Shown here piece by piece: positions 50,585 to 58,677 of a stretch of 64,000 nt of DNA (positions are counted from its first letter, which is position 1; the number at the start of each line of letters is the position of its first letter). The translations under genes and the position numbers were made by a program. The DNA comes from Streptomyces rugosispiralis (GTDB taxonomy: Bacteria > Actinomycetota > Actinomycetes > Streptomycetales > Streptomycetaceae): contig NZ_JANIAA010000037.1 in the NCBI RefSeq assembly GCF_024505145.1, positions 39,699 through 103,698 of the forward strand. Reading direction: 5' to 3'. Under the pieces are notes generated by a model. The model was given only the letters and a program-made list of their open reading frames with translations. It made no database searches and was not told the DNA's origin.

Positions 50585-52231
50585 CTAGATCGAGGCCGTG
50601 GCCAGTGCCTCACCCCCCTCCTCGGCCAGGGGCCTGCCTCCTCGTATCTCGCGGCGCCGCCCGGTGAAGCGGCTGCGCAGCAGCCGGTCGTGCGAGACCA
50701 CCACCAGCGCCCCGGTCCACTGGGCCAGCGCCTCCTCCAGCTCCTCCACCAGGCCGAGGGCGAGATGGTTGGTCGGCTCGTCGAGCAGCAGCAGATCGGC
50801 GGGGCGGGCCAGCAGCCGGGCGAGCGCCAGCCGGCGGCGCTGGCCCGCGGAGAGCGACCCCACCGGGACGTGGAGGGCATCCGGGCGGAACAGCCCGTAC
50901 GACAGCAGCAGGTCGGCCTGCTCCTCCGGTGTCCCCGGCAGCCCCCGGCCGAAGGCCGACAGCAGCCGCTCCCGGGGCCGGACTACCGGTATCTCCTGGG
51001 CGAGGTAGCCGATCCTGCCCCGGCGGACCACCCGGCCCGCCTCCGGTTTCTCCACCCCGGCCATGACCCGCAGCAGCGTGGACTTGCCCGCGCCGTTGGC
51101 ACCGTGGACGAGCAGTCTCTCTCCGGCCGCCACCGTGAGCCGGTCGACCGCCAGCCGGGCCCCCACGCGGACCTCCTGAAGGTCGATGAGCAGACCGTCC
51201 GCCGTGCCCGCGGCGGGGAGCGCCGAGAACCGCAGCGGCTCCGGTGGGCGTGGCACCGGGTCCTCCTGGAGTCTGCGCAGCCTCTCCCGCGCGTTCCGCA
51301 CCCTGCTGGACACCGAGGACTGCACACGTCCCCGGTCCCGGTCGTAGGCCATCTTGTTGCCGTCCTTCATACCGCGGCCCGGAGCGACCCGCCGGGCGAC
51401 GGTGGTGGCGGCCTCCGCGAGCGCGGCCGTCTCCGCGCACCACTCCTCGTACGCCTGCTCCCAGCGACGGCGCGCGGCGGTCTGCTCGGCGACGAATCCG
51501 CCGTACCCCCCGCCGTACCGCACCAGGGTGCGCCGGTCGGCGTCCACCTCGACGATCGCGGTGGCCACCCGCTCCAGGAAGACCCGGTCGTGGGAGACCG
51601 CGAGGACGGTGCCCGGATGCGCCCGGAGCGCCTCCTCCAGCCAGCCGAGCGCCGCGCCGTCGAGGTGGTTCGTCGGCTCGTCCAGCAGCATCACCTCGGG
51701 GGCGGCCGCGATCAGGCAGGCGAGCCCGAGCCGGGCCTGCTCACCGCCCGACAGACTGCCGAGCCGCCGCTCGTACCCGATGCCGCCGAGCCCCAGGCCG
51801 TGCAGGGCCTTCTCCACCCGGGCATCCGCCTCATAGCCGCCGCGGGCCTCGAACGCGGTGAGCAGGTCGCCGTACGCGGCGAGCACATCGGGGGCGCCAC
51901 CGCCGAGATCCGCCTCCAGCTCGCGCAGCCCGCGCTCCATGGCGCGCACCTCGGCGAGGGCGGCGTCCACCGCGTCGCGCACGGTGTGGTCCGGCGGCAG
52001 CTCGGGCGTCTGGCCGAGGTGGCCGACGCCACCGTCGGCCACCGTCACCACGGCACCGTCGTCCGGTGACTCGCGCCCGGCCAGCAGCCGCAGCAGGGTG
52101 GACTTACCGGCCCCGTTCTCCCCCACGACGCCGATCCGCTCCCCGGGCCGCACCGCGAAGGACACGTCGTCGAGCAGCAGCCGGTCGCCCCGGGACAGCG
52201 TGACGCCTCGCAGCGAGATCTGAGTGGGCAA
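50585..52231 (-). CDS. ABC-F family ATPase (ribosome-protection type)
   Basis: The protein has 548 residues. It has two ATPase domains, each complete: Walker A VVGENGAGKST and HGANGAGKST, signatures SLSGGEQARLGLA and SLSAGQRRRLALA, Walker B LLDEPTNHL (both). There is no membrane domain. The linker between them (about 260-340) is long, basic and helical, as in ABC-F proteins that enter the ribosomal E site. ABC-F members either regulate translation or give resistance to macrolide, lincosamide or streptogramin-type drugs; pairing with a divergent TetR gene favours the resistance group. The start is TTG at 52231, seven bases after GGAGG; longer frames lack a site. Confidence 0.88.
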   Translation of the reverse strand: MPTQISLRGVTLSRGDRLLLDDVSFAVRPGERIGVVGENGAGKSTLLRLLAGRESPDDGAVVTVADGGVGHLGQTPELPPDHTVRDAVDAALAEVRAMERGLRELEADLGGGAPDVLAAYGDLLTAFEARGGYEADARVEKALHGLGLGGIGYERRLGSLSGGEQARLGLACLIAAAPEVMLLDEPTNHLDGAALGWLEEALRAHPGTVLAVSHDRVFLERVATAIVEVDADRRTLVRYGGGYGGFVAEQTAARRRWEQAYEEWCAETAALAEAATTVARRVAPGRGMKDGNKMAYDRDRGRVQSSVSSRVRNARERLRRLQEDPVPRPPEPLRFSALPAAGTADGLLIDLQEVRVGARLAVDRLTVAAGERLLVHGANGAGKSTLLRVMAGVEKPEAGRVVRRGRIGYLAQEIPVVRPRERLLSAFGRGLPGTPEEQADLLLSYGLFRPDALHVPVGSLSAGQRRRLALARLLARPADLLLLDEPTNHLALGLVEELEEALAQWTGALVVVSHDRLLRSRFTGRRREIRGGRPLAEEGGEALATASI

Positions 52232-52282
52232 GGGCGCACCTCCGAGCACGTGAGCGGCCATCCGGACCGCACATTCCAAACA

Positions 52283-52294
52283 CAACTGAAGTTG
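52283..52294. promoter_or_regulatory. TetR operator copy 1
   Basis: Perfect inverted repeat CAACTGAAGTTG in the gap between the divergent ABC-F and TetR genes, 52 bp from the ABC-F start. Its core is the same as that of copy 2, 48 bp away. Confidence 0.8.
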
Positions 52295-52330
52295 CGTTAC
52301 CCTCAGCATGACACAGCGAACCCGCTAACA

Positions 52331-52342
52331 CAACTGGAGTTG
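52331..52342. promoter_or_regulatory. TetR operator copy 2
   Basis: Perfect inverted repeat CAACTGGAGTTG three bases before the TetR start codon. Its GGAG also serves as the TetR ribosome-binding site, so binding would block the regulator's own expression. Confidence 0.8.
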
Positions 52343-52345
52343 CAC

Positions 52346-52972
52346 TTGTCCACAGAGAGCGCCGCCCCGACCCCGGGCACCGTCCGCCCCGGCGGGCGCA
52401 CCGCGCGCACCCGCTCGGCGGTGCGCGACGCCGTGCTCACCGGCCTCGCCGAGCACGGCTATCCCGGTCTGACCGTGGAGTACGTCGCCGAGCGCTCCGG
52501 CATCCACAAGACGACCGTCTACCGGCGCTGGGGCAGCGTCGAGGGGCTCGTGGCGGACGCGCTGGACCTGGCGGGAGAGGACGCCTGGACGCCGCCTGAC
52601 ACCGGAACCCTGGAGAGTGATCTGCGCGCCCTCGCCCGCGAGGTGACCGAGACCTTCGGCAGCGCGTCGGCCGCCGCCGCGCCGACCGCCTTCATCGCGG
52701 CCGCGTTCCAGTCCGAGCGCGCGGCGCAGGCCCTGCGCGACTTCTACACCGAGCGCTTCGCGCGCTGCGAATCCGTGGTGCGGCGGGCCGTCGACCGAGG
52801 TGAGGCCCCCTCCGGCACCGACGCCGCGGCGGTCGTACGCGCCGTCTCCGCGCCCTTGTTCTTCCGGGCGCTCATCACCCGCGAGCCCATCGACACCCCG
52901 CTCGCCGACCAGACGGCGGCCGCCGTCGCCGCCGCGGTCCGGGCCGGAGCGTATCTCCCCACCCGCCGCTGA
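52346..52972 (+). CDS. TetR-family transcriptional regulator
   Basis: This 208-aa regulator has an N-terminal helix-turn-helix (about 20-65: VRDAVLTGLAEHGYPGLTVE, YVAERSGIHKTTVYRRWGSV) of the AcrR/TetR type and a helical C-terminal ligand-binding part (WTPPDTGTLESDLRALAREV onward). The start is TTG at 52346 six bases after GGAG, which lies within operator copy 2. The upstream open frame is longer but carries no ribosome-binding site. It is expected to repress itself and the divergent ABC-F operon until an inducer, perhaps an antibiotic, binds. Confidence 0.9.
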   Translation: MSTESAAPTPGTVRPGGRTARTRSAVRDAVLTGLAEHGYPGLTVEYVAERSGIHKTTVYRRWGSVEGLVADALDLAGEDAWTPPDTGTLESDLRALAREVTETFGSASAAAAPTAFIAAAFQSERAAQALRDFYTERFARCESVVRRAVDRGEAPSGTDAAAVVRAVSAPLFFRALITREPIDTPLADQTAAAVAAAVRAGAYLPTRR

Positions 52973-53007
52973 TCAGGGCCACCGTTTGCCCCGCAGAAGC
53001 CTCCGCC

Positions 53008-53613
53008 TCACACCGTCCAGGCGGACTCGACCCGTACGACATCGCCGGCGATCGCGGCCACATCCGCCTCCGTCTGCGCTCGCAGGCCGAGCCGCTCGAC
53101 CCGCTCCACGCGGTACTTCCCGTGCTCGGCCGCCGAGTCCCACATCGACAACACCAGGAACTCGTTCCCCGGCGCCTCCCCGAACACCCCGCGCAGCATC
53201 CCGGGCGACCCGGCCATGGCCGGATTCCACACCTTCTCCTGCACCAGCGTGAAGTGATCCACCCGGTCGGGACGCACCCGGCAGTGCGCGACACGCACCA
53301 CGTCCGCGTCGGAGAACCGTGGCTCGAAGCCGACCTTCACATCGAATCGGTGCTCGAACAGCCGGACTTGCATATCCCGGTACGTGCCCGACTGCGAGGC
53401 CGCCAGCCGATCGTGCGAGCGCGCCATGAAGGAGTCGTAGAACGCCCGGCTCTCCCAGAACGAGAAGACGTGCGCCACATTCGGCCGCCCCCGGCTCCAG
53501 CCACCGCCCTGCCCCCGGAATCCCGGTTCGCCGGGCAACCCCGCCCACTTCCGCTGCCCCCGCTCGAAACCCGGGCGGTCCACCACGGTGCAGCGAATCC
53601 ACTTGACCAGCAC
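53008..53613 (-). CDS. YdbC-like protein (DUF4937)
   Basis: This 201-aa protein consists of two ferredoxin-fold halves (about 1-95 and 100-201) as in the DUF4937/YdbC family. Conserved patches are MLVKWIRCTVVDRPGFERGQ, KWAGLPGEPGFRGQGGGWSR, AHVFSFWESRAFYDSFMARS and VHFTLVQEKVWNPAM-like repeats of the antibiotic-biosynthesis-monooxygenase superfamily. Function is unknown; these folds often bind aromatic or lipid ligands. The start ATG at 53613 has no clear ribosome-binding site. It converges on the TetR gene, ending 36 bp away. No link to ABC-F is evident. Confidence 0.8.
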   Translation of the reverse strand: MLVKWIRCTVVDRPGFERGQRKWAGLPGEPGFRGQGGGWSRGRPNVAHVFSFWESRAFYDSFMARSHDRLAASQSGTYRDMQVRLFEHRFDVKVGFEPRFSDADVVRVAHCRVRPDRVDHFTLVQEKVWNPAMAGSPGMLRGVFGEAPGNEFLVLSMWDSAAEHGKYRVERVERLGLRAQTEADVAAIAGDVVRVESAWTV

Positions 53614-53709
53614 CGCGCCATCCTACGGCCGTACGGTGGCCCCCATCACATACCGGAGAGTCCGCCCCCGGTTCGCCATCGCGCCGTACGCCGCCGGGGG
53701 AACAACGAC

Positions 53710-53743
53710 GGCGGGGCGCGGACCCGAAGGCCCGCGCCCCGCC
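53710..53743 (-). terminator. nrdJ terminator
   Basis: A 12-bp stem (GGCGGGGCGCGG with CCGCGCCCCGCC) and 10-base loop, 43 bases past the nrdJ stop codon. Confidence 0.75.
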
Positions 53744-53785
53744 TGGGATGTCATCCCCCCGGATGCCATCCGTAAGGGCTCACGA

Positions 53786-56653
53786 TCAGCTGCAGCCGCT
53801 CGTCGAACCGCAGCCCTCGCACAGGTAGCAGCTGCCCGCACGGCGCATCTTGGTGCCGCAGGAGAAGCAGAGCGGCGCGTCCGCGTTCAACCCCAGCTGG
53901 ATCTCGACCAGTTCGGTGGAGTTGTGGGCCTCCTTCGCCGACTCGGACCTGTTCCGCGACTGCGACGACGACCCGTCGCTCTTCGGGGCAGCCACATGGC
54001 GCGGGGCCGACTGGGCCAAGGCCTCGACGTCCACCTCGTCGTCGGCGGCCTCGTAGGACCCGGTCTCCAGGTGGCGCTGGCGCTCCTCGGCGGAGTGGAT
54101 GCCGAGCGCCGATCGGGTCTCGAAGGGCAGGAAATCCAGCGCCAGCCTGCGGAAGATGTAGTCGACGATCGACTGCGCCATCCGCACGTCCGGGTCGTCC
54201 GTCATACCGGCCGGCTCGAAGCGCATGTTGGTGAACTTCGAGACGTAGGTCTCCAGCGGCACGCCGTACTGCAGACCGACCGACACGGCGATCGAGAAGG
54301 CGTCCATCATGCCCGCCAGGGTCGAACCCTGCTTGGACATCTTCAGGAAGACCTCACCGAGACCGTCGTCCGGGTAGGAGTTGGCGGTCATGTAGCCCTC
54401 GGCGCCGCCCACCGTGAAGGAGGTGGTGATGCCGGGACGGCCCTTGGGGAGGCGCCTGCGGACCGGGCGGTACTCGACGACCTTCTCGACCTCGGGCTCG
54501 GCCTGCTCCTTCTCCTCCTTCTTCTTGGCGGAGAGCGGCTGGCCGACCTTGCAGTTGTCGCGGTAGATCGCGAGCGCCTTGATGCCGAGCTTCCAGCCCT
54601 CGAAGTAGATCTCCTCGATCTCCTCGACGGTGGCCGACTCCGGCATGTTGACCGTCTTGGAGATCGCGCCGGACAGGAACGGCTGGGCGGCCGCCATCAT
54701 CCGCACATGACCCATCGGCGAGATGGAGCGCTCGCCCATCGCGCAGTCGAAGACCTCATAGTGCTCGGGCTTCAGCCCCGGCGCGTCGATCACATTGCCG
54801 TGCTCGGCGATGTGGGCGACGATCGCCTCGACCTGCTCCTCCTGGTAGCCGAGCCGCTTGAGCGCCTTGGGGACCGTGTTGTTCACGATCTGCATGGAGC
54901 CGCCGCCGACCAGCTTCTTGAACTTGACCAGGGCCAGGTCCGGCTCGACGCCCGTGGTGTCGCAGTCCATCATCAGGCCGATGGTGCCGGTCGGCGCGAG
55001 CACCGACGCCTGGGCATTGCGGAAGCCGCTCTTCTCGCCGAGGCGCAGCACGTCCTGCCAGGCCTCGGTGGCCGCGGCCCAGACCGGGGTGTCCAGGTCG
55101 TCCATGCGCTTGGCGACGGCGTTGGCGTCCGAGTGCTGCTTCATGACGCGCTTGTGGGCGTCCGCGTTCCGGGCGTAGCCGTCGTACGGGCCGACCACGG
55201 CGGCGATCTCCGCGGAGCGCTTGTACGAGGTGCCGGTCATCAGGGAGGTGATGGCCCCGGCCAGGGCCCGGCCGCCGTCGCTGTCGTAGGCGTGGCCGGT
55301 GGCCATCAGCAGCGCGCCCAGGTTGGCGTAGCCGATGCCCAGCTGGCGGAAGGCGCGGGTGGTCTCGCCGATCTTCTCGGTCGGGAAGTCCGCGAAGCAG
55401 ATGGAGATGTCCATCGCGGTGATGACCAGCTCGACGACCTTGGCGAAGCGCTCGGCGTCGAAGCGCTGGTTGCCCGCGTCGTCGTCCTGGAGGAACTTCA
55501 TCAGGTTGAGCGAGGCGAGGTTGCACGAGGAGTTGTCCAGGTGCATGTACTCGCTGCACGGGTTGGAGGCGGTGATCCGGCCCGACTCCGGCGAGGTGTG
55601 CCAGTGGTTGATCGTGTCGTCGTACTGGATGCCCGGGTCGGCGCAGGCCCAGGCGGCCTCGGCCATCTTACGGAAGAGGGACTTGGCGTCGACCTCCTCG
55701 ATGGGCTCACCGGTCAGCCGGCTGCGCAGCCCGAACGAGGAGCCGGACTCCACCGCCTTCATGAACGTGTCGTTCACACGGACGGAGTTGTTGGCGTTCT
55801 GGTACTGGACGGACGTGATGTCGTCGCCGCCCAGGTCCATGTCGAAGCCCGCGTCGCGCAGGGCGCGGATCTTCTCCTCCTCCTTGACCTTGGTCTCGAT
55901 GAACGCCTCGACGTCCGGGTGATCGACGTCGAGCACGACCATCTTGGCGGCCCGGCGGGTGGCGCCGCCCGACTTGATCGTTCCGGCGGAGGCGTCGGCA
56001 CCACGCATGAAGGAGACGGGGCCGGAGGCGTTGCCGCCCGAGGAGAGGAGCTCCTTGGAGGAACGGATGCGGGAGAGGTTCAGACCGGCGCCGGAGCCGC
56101 CCTTGAAGATCATCCCCTCTTCCTTGTACCAGTCCAGGATCGACTCCATGGAGTCGTCCACGGAGAGGATGAAGCAGGCGCTGACCTGCTGCGGCTGCTT
56201 GGTGCCGACGTTGAACCAGACAGGCGAGTTGAAGCTGAACACCTGGTGGAGCAGCGCGTAGGTGAGCTCGTGGTCGAAGATCTCGGCGTCCGCGGGCGAG
56301 GCGAAGTAGCCATTGTCCTCACCGGCCTTGCGGTAGGTGCGCACCACGCGGTCGATGAGCTGCTTCAGGCTCGCCTCGCGGTCCGGGGAGCCCACCGCGC
56401 CACGGAAGTACTTGCTTGTGACGATGTTGACCGCGTTCACCGACCAGGAATCGGGGAACTCCACGCCGCGCTGCTCGAAATTGACCGAACCGTCGCGCCA
56501 GTTGGTCATGACGACGTCACGGCGCTCCCAGACCACCTCGTCGTACGGATGCACGCCAGGGGTGGTGTGAATGCGCTCGATACGCAGACCCTTGTTCGCC
56601 TTGCTGCCCTTGGAGCGGGAGCCTCGTGCCGGGCCGCTCGTCGTCTCTGTCAT
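53786..56653 (-). CDS. nrdJ: Ribonucleoside-diphosphate reductase, class II (adenosylcobalamin-dependent)
   Basis: The protein has 955 residues. It reduces ribonucleotides to deoxyribonucleotides using vitamin B12 and needs no oxygen. The (beta/alpha) barrel contains NPCSEYMHLDNSSCNL with the catalytic Cys pair and the finger-loop region; CFILSVDDSMESILDWYKEE and KGGSGAGLNLS are hallmark motifs. The C-terminus carries the redox Cys pairs (CFSCGTK and CYLCEGCGS) that relay electrons to the active site. The start ATG at 56653 is four to five bases after GGGAGG. It is preceded by nrdR on the same strand (117-bp gap). Control is expected through the NrdR boxes upstream of nrdR; I see no B12 riboswitch here. 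Confidence 0.96.
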   Translation of the reverse strand: MTETTSGPARGSRSKGSKANKGLRIERIHTTPGVHPYDEVVWERRDVVMTNWRDGSVNFEQRGVEFPDSWSVNAVNIVTSKYFRGAVGSPDREASLKQLIDRVVRTYRKAGEDNGYFASPADAEIFDHELTYALLHQVFSFNSPVWFNVGTKQPQQVSACFILSVDDSMESILDWYKEEGMIFKGGSGAGLNLSRIRSSKELLSSGGNASGPVSFMRGADASAGTIKSGGATRRAAKMVVLDVDHPDVEAFIETKVKEEEKIRALRDAGFDMDLGGDDITSVQYQNANNSVRVNDTFMKAVESGSSFGLRSRLTGEPIEEVDAKSLFRKMAEAAWACADPGIQYDDTINHWHTSPESGRITASNPCSEYMHLDNSSCNLASLNLMKFLQDDDAGNQRFDAERFAKVVELVITAMDISICFADFPTEKIGETTRAFRQLGIGYANLGALLMATGHAYDSDGGRALAGAITSLMTGTSYKRSAEIAAVVGPYDGYARNADAHKRVMKQHSDANAVAKRMDDLDTPVWAAATEAWQDVLRLGEKSGFRNAQASVLAPTGTIGLMMDCDTTGVEPDLALVKFKKLVGGGSMQIVNNTVPKALKRLGYQEEQVEAIVAHIAEHGNVIDAPGLKPEHYEVFDCAMGERSISPMGHVRMMAAAQPFLSGAISKTVNMPESATVEEIEEIYFEGWKLGIKALAIYRDNCKVGQPLSAKKKEEKEQAEPEVEKVVEYRPVRRRLPKGRPGITTSFTVGGAEGYMTANSYPDDGLGEVFLKMSKQGSTLAGMMDAFSIAVSVGLQYGVPLETYVSKFTNMRFEPAGMTDDPDVRMAQSIVDYIFRRLALDFLPFETRSALGIHSAEERQRHLETGSYEAADDEVDVEALAQSAPRHVAAPKSDGSSSQSRNRSESAKEAHNSTELVEIQLGLNADAPLCFSCGTKMRRAGSCYLCEGCGSTSGCS

Positions 56654-56770
56654 TCCGCCTCCCTGTACGGGCGAAAACGCCCTGATGTGCCCATTTCTTC
56701 CCCGGGCACGGTGTGTCTGTTCTTTCACCCGGACGCGGCGAGCGCCCCGGGTGGGTATGTGGGCCGCCGG

Positions 56771-57292
56771 TCAGTCGGCGGCGATGGCCGGCGCGGGGGC
56801 CTCCGCGGCCCCTTCGGCGCCGGGCCCGCGGTCGTGCGCGGGAGGCCGTTGCTGGTCACGCAGCTCCGCCACGGCGGCCTCGAAGTCCTCGAGGGAGTCG
56901 AAGGCGCGGTAGACGGAGGCGAAACGGAGGTAGGCGACGAGGTCGAGCTTCTGCAGCGGGCCGAGTATGGCGAGCCCCACGTCGTGGGTGGACAGCTCGG
57001 CGCTGCCGGTGGCCCGGACCGCCTCCTCCACCTGCTGACCGAGCTTGGCGAGGGCGTCCTCGGTGACCGGACGGCCCTGGCATGCCTTGCGAACCCCCGA
57101 GATGACCTTGTCGCGACTGAAGGGCTCGGTGACCCCGCTCCGCTTGATCACCATGAGTGACGCGGTCTCCACGGTCGTGAAGCGACGCGAGCAGTCGGGG
57201 CACTGGCGGCGCCTGCGGATCGAGCAGCCGTCATCCGTGGTACGGCTGTCGACGACGCGGCTGTCGGGGTGCCTGCAGAAGGGGCAGTGCAT
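56771..57292 (-). CDS. nrdR: Transcriptional repressor NrdR
   Basis: This 173-aa protein has an N-terminal zinc ribbon C3-C6-C31-C34 (MHCPFCRHPDSR, CPDCSRR), and an ATP-cone domain (about 46-136; KRSGVTEPFSRDKVISGVRK, VGLAILGPLQKLD). It binds ATP or dATP and represses ribonucleotide reductase genes. The C-terminus is Ala/Pro-rich. The ATG at 57292 follows GGGAGGGATCGGAG. It is the first gene of the nrdR-nrdJ operon, divergent from lexA. Two 16-bp boxes upstream fit its own operator. Confidence 0.97.
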   Translation of the reverse strand: MHCPFCRHPDSRVVDSRTTDDGCSIRRRRQCPDCSRRFTTVETASLMVIKRSGVTEPFSRDKVISGVRKACQGRPVTEDALAKLGQQVEEAVRATGSAELSTHDVGLAILGPLQKLDLVAYLRFASVYRAFDSLEDFEAAVAELRDQQRPPAHDRGPGAEGAAEAPAPAIAAD

Positions 57293-57435
57293 GACTCCGA
57301 TCCCTCCCTCACCCTCAAAAACGGCGCATGACTGAACATGCCTGAACATGCCTGATGAGCCCCGTCCGGGGCCGTAAGACCCTCCGGGGCGGCCACAAGC
57401 ATAGGCCAAAACTCTGTCGGCGGATCCACCAGGGA

Positions 57436-57451
57436 CCACAACCTGTGGGTG
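57436..57451. promoter_or_regulatory. NrdR box 1 (weaker)
   Basis: CCACAACCTGTGGGTG, containing the dyad CCACA/TGTGG, lies 144 bp upstream of nrdR. It matches the NrdR consensus only partly but is 32 bp, about three helical turns, from the stronger box, the spacing known from Streptomyces nrd operators. Confidence 0.55.
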
Positions 57452-57467
57452 GCTTGCATCCATCAAA

Positions 57468-57483
57468 CCACTAGATCTGGTGT
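57468..57483. promoter_or_regulatory. NrdR box 2 (strong)
   Basis: CCACTAGATCTGGTGT matches 12 of 16 positions of the NrdR-box consensus ACACTATATATAGTGT and is a near-perfect dyad. It lies 176 bp upstream of nrdR. Confidence 0.75.
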
Positions 57484-57667
57484 CCGGCACTCAACCGAGC
57501 CGGATGGCGTGTCACGGGCCGGGAGCAGGCACGAGACTACGCGAACCCCGTGCGTCCCGGATTCACAGGGGTCGGGATGCAAGACTGGGGCCGCCCCACG
57601 GCGACCGGACCAAACGGCCCATACACCCAACCCTGTGATCACGTCAGTCCATCTGCGAAATTTCACT

Positions 57668-57681
57668 CGAACGTGTGTTTG
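57668..57681. promoter_or_regulatory. LexA (SOS) box
   Basis: CGAACGTGTGTTTG has one mismatch to the actinobacterial SOS consensus CGAAC-N4-GTTCG. It lies 64 bp upstream of the lexA start and overlaps the -35 element, so LexA represses its own gene. Confidence 0.85.
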
Positions 57682-57708
57682 GCGCAACCTTTCGAAAGCA
57701 ACTACCGT
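57679..57708 (+). promoter_or_regulatory. lexA promoter
   Basis: TTGGCG (57679) and TACCGT (57703) are separated by 18 bp, giving a start about 30 bp upstream of the GTG. The LexA box overlaps the -35 element. Confidence 0.6.
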
Positions 57709-57744
57709 TGTCCAACTAGGGAGAACATCTCGAGAGGGGCCGTC

Positions 57745-58548
57745 GTGACCACCACCGCAGAGAGCGCAACCGTTACCGCCCAGGAGCGCTCCCAGAGCCG
57801 ACTCGAACAGACACACGCGATGAACCAGACCCACCCGATGAACGATGACGCCACGACCCCGGAGGGGCAGAAGCCCGCGCGCTCGCTACCAGGGCGACCT
57901 CCAGGCATCCGGGCGGACAGCTCAGGGCTGACCGACCGGCAGCGGCGCGTCATCGAGGTCATTCGCGACTCTGTGCAGCGACGCGGCTACCCGCCGTCCA
58001 TGCGGGAGATCGGTCAGGCGGTGGGCCTCTCCAGCACCTCGTCCGTCGCCCATCAGCTGATGGCTCTGGAGCGGAAGGGCTTTCTGCGGCGCGACCCCCA
58101 TCGGCCCCGGGCCTACGAGGTCCGCGGCTCCGACCAGTCCAGCACTCAGCCCCCGGACACCACCGGCAAGCCCGCCGCCTCCTATGTGCCGCTGGTCGGC
58201 CGGATCGCGGCCGGTGGCCCCATCCTCGCCGAGGAATCGGTCGAGGATGTCTTCCCGCTCCCCCGGCAGCTGGTCGGCGACGGTGAGCTCTTCGTGCTGA
58301 AGGTGGTCGGCGACTCCATGATCGAGGCCGCCATCTGCGACGGCGACTGGGTGACGGTGCGCCGCCAGCCCGTCGCGGAGAACGGCGACATTGTCGCCGC
58401 CATGCTCGACGGTGAGGCCACGGTGAAGCGTTTCAAGCGTGAGGACGGCCATGTGTGGCTGCTCCCGCACAACGCCGCCTACCAGCCGATCCCCGGTGAC
58501 GAGGCCACCATTCTGGGCAAGGTGGTCGCGGTGCTGCGGCGCGTCTGA
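57745..58548 (+). CDS. lexA: SOS repressor LexA
   Basis: This 267-aa protein has an N-terminal winged helix-turn-helix (about 60-130; RGYPPSMREIGQAVGLSSTS) and a C-terminal latent protease with the self-cleavage site A156-G157 in RIAAGGP, nucleophile S191 in GDSMIEAAI and K228 in ATVKRFK. RecA-stimulated self-cleavage lifts repression of DNA-repair genes. The ~50-residue leader before the DNA-binding domain is longer than in E. coli but usual for Streptomyces. The GTG at 57745 is six bases after GAGAGGGG; in-frame ATGs at residues 26 and 32 are unlikely starts. Divergent from nrdR. Confidence 0.97.
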   Translation: MTTTAESATVTAQERSQSRLEQTHAMNQTHPMNDDATTPEGQKPARSLPGRPPGIRADSSGLTDRQRRVIEVIRDSVQRRGYPPSMREIGQAVGLSSTSSVAHQLMALERKGFLRRDPHRPRAYEVRGSDQSSTQPPDTTGKPAASYVPLVGRIAAGGPILAEESVEDVFPLPRQLVGDGELFVLKVVGDSMIEAAICDGDWVTVRRQPVAENGDIVAAMLDGEATVKRFKREDGHVWLLPHNAAYQPIPGDEATILGKVVAVLRRV

Positions 58549-58589
58549 GCGCGCCGGATCGAGGTGCGCCCTTAGCGTGCCCTACGACC

Positions 58590-58623
58590 GGGCCCCGGGA
58601 CCACTGCGCCGGTTCCGGGGCCC
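58590..58623. terminator. Bidirectional terminator between lexA and the helicase gene
   Basis: Arms GGGCCCCGGGACC and GGTTCCGGGGCCC pair over 13 bp with one G-T mismatch and an 8-base loop. Confidence 0.7.
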
Positions 58624-58677
58624 TGCTGTGTCTGGCCGACCGTCGAGGCCCTGTCCTATGAGACGACCGCGCCCCCG

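Noticed and set aside
52346..52354. TTGTCCACA as a Streptomyces-type DnaA box
   Set aside because: It is the start codon and first two codons (Ser-Thr) of the TetR gene; a single isolated box with coding function is likely coincidence.
53588..57160. A 1,190-codon open frame on the plus strand antisense to nrdJ and nrdR
   Set aside because: Artefact of high GC; both leftward genes are unambiguous.
53786..57292. B12 riboswitch ahead of nrdRJ
   Set aside because: Such a switch is known ahead of the class I nrdABS operon in Streptomyces; the 5' region of nrdR here shows NrdR boxes but no B12-box sequence.
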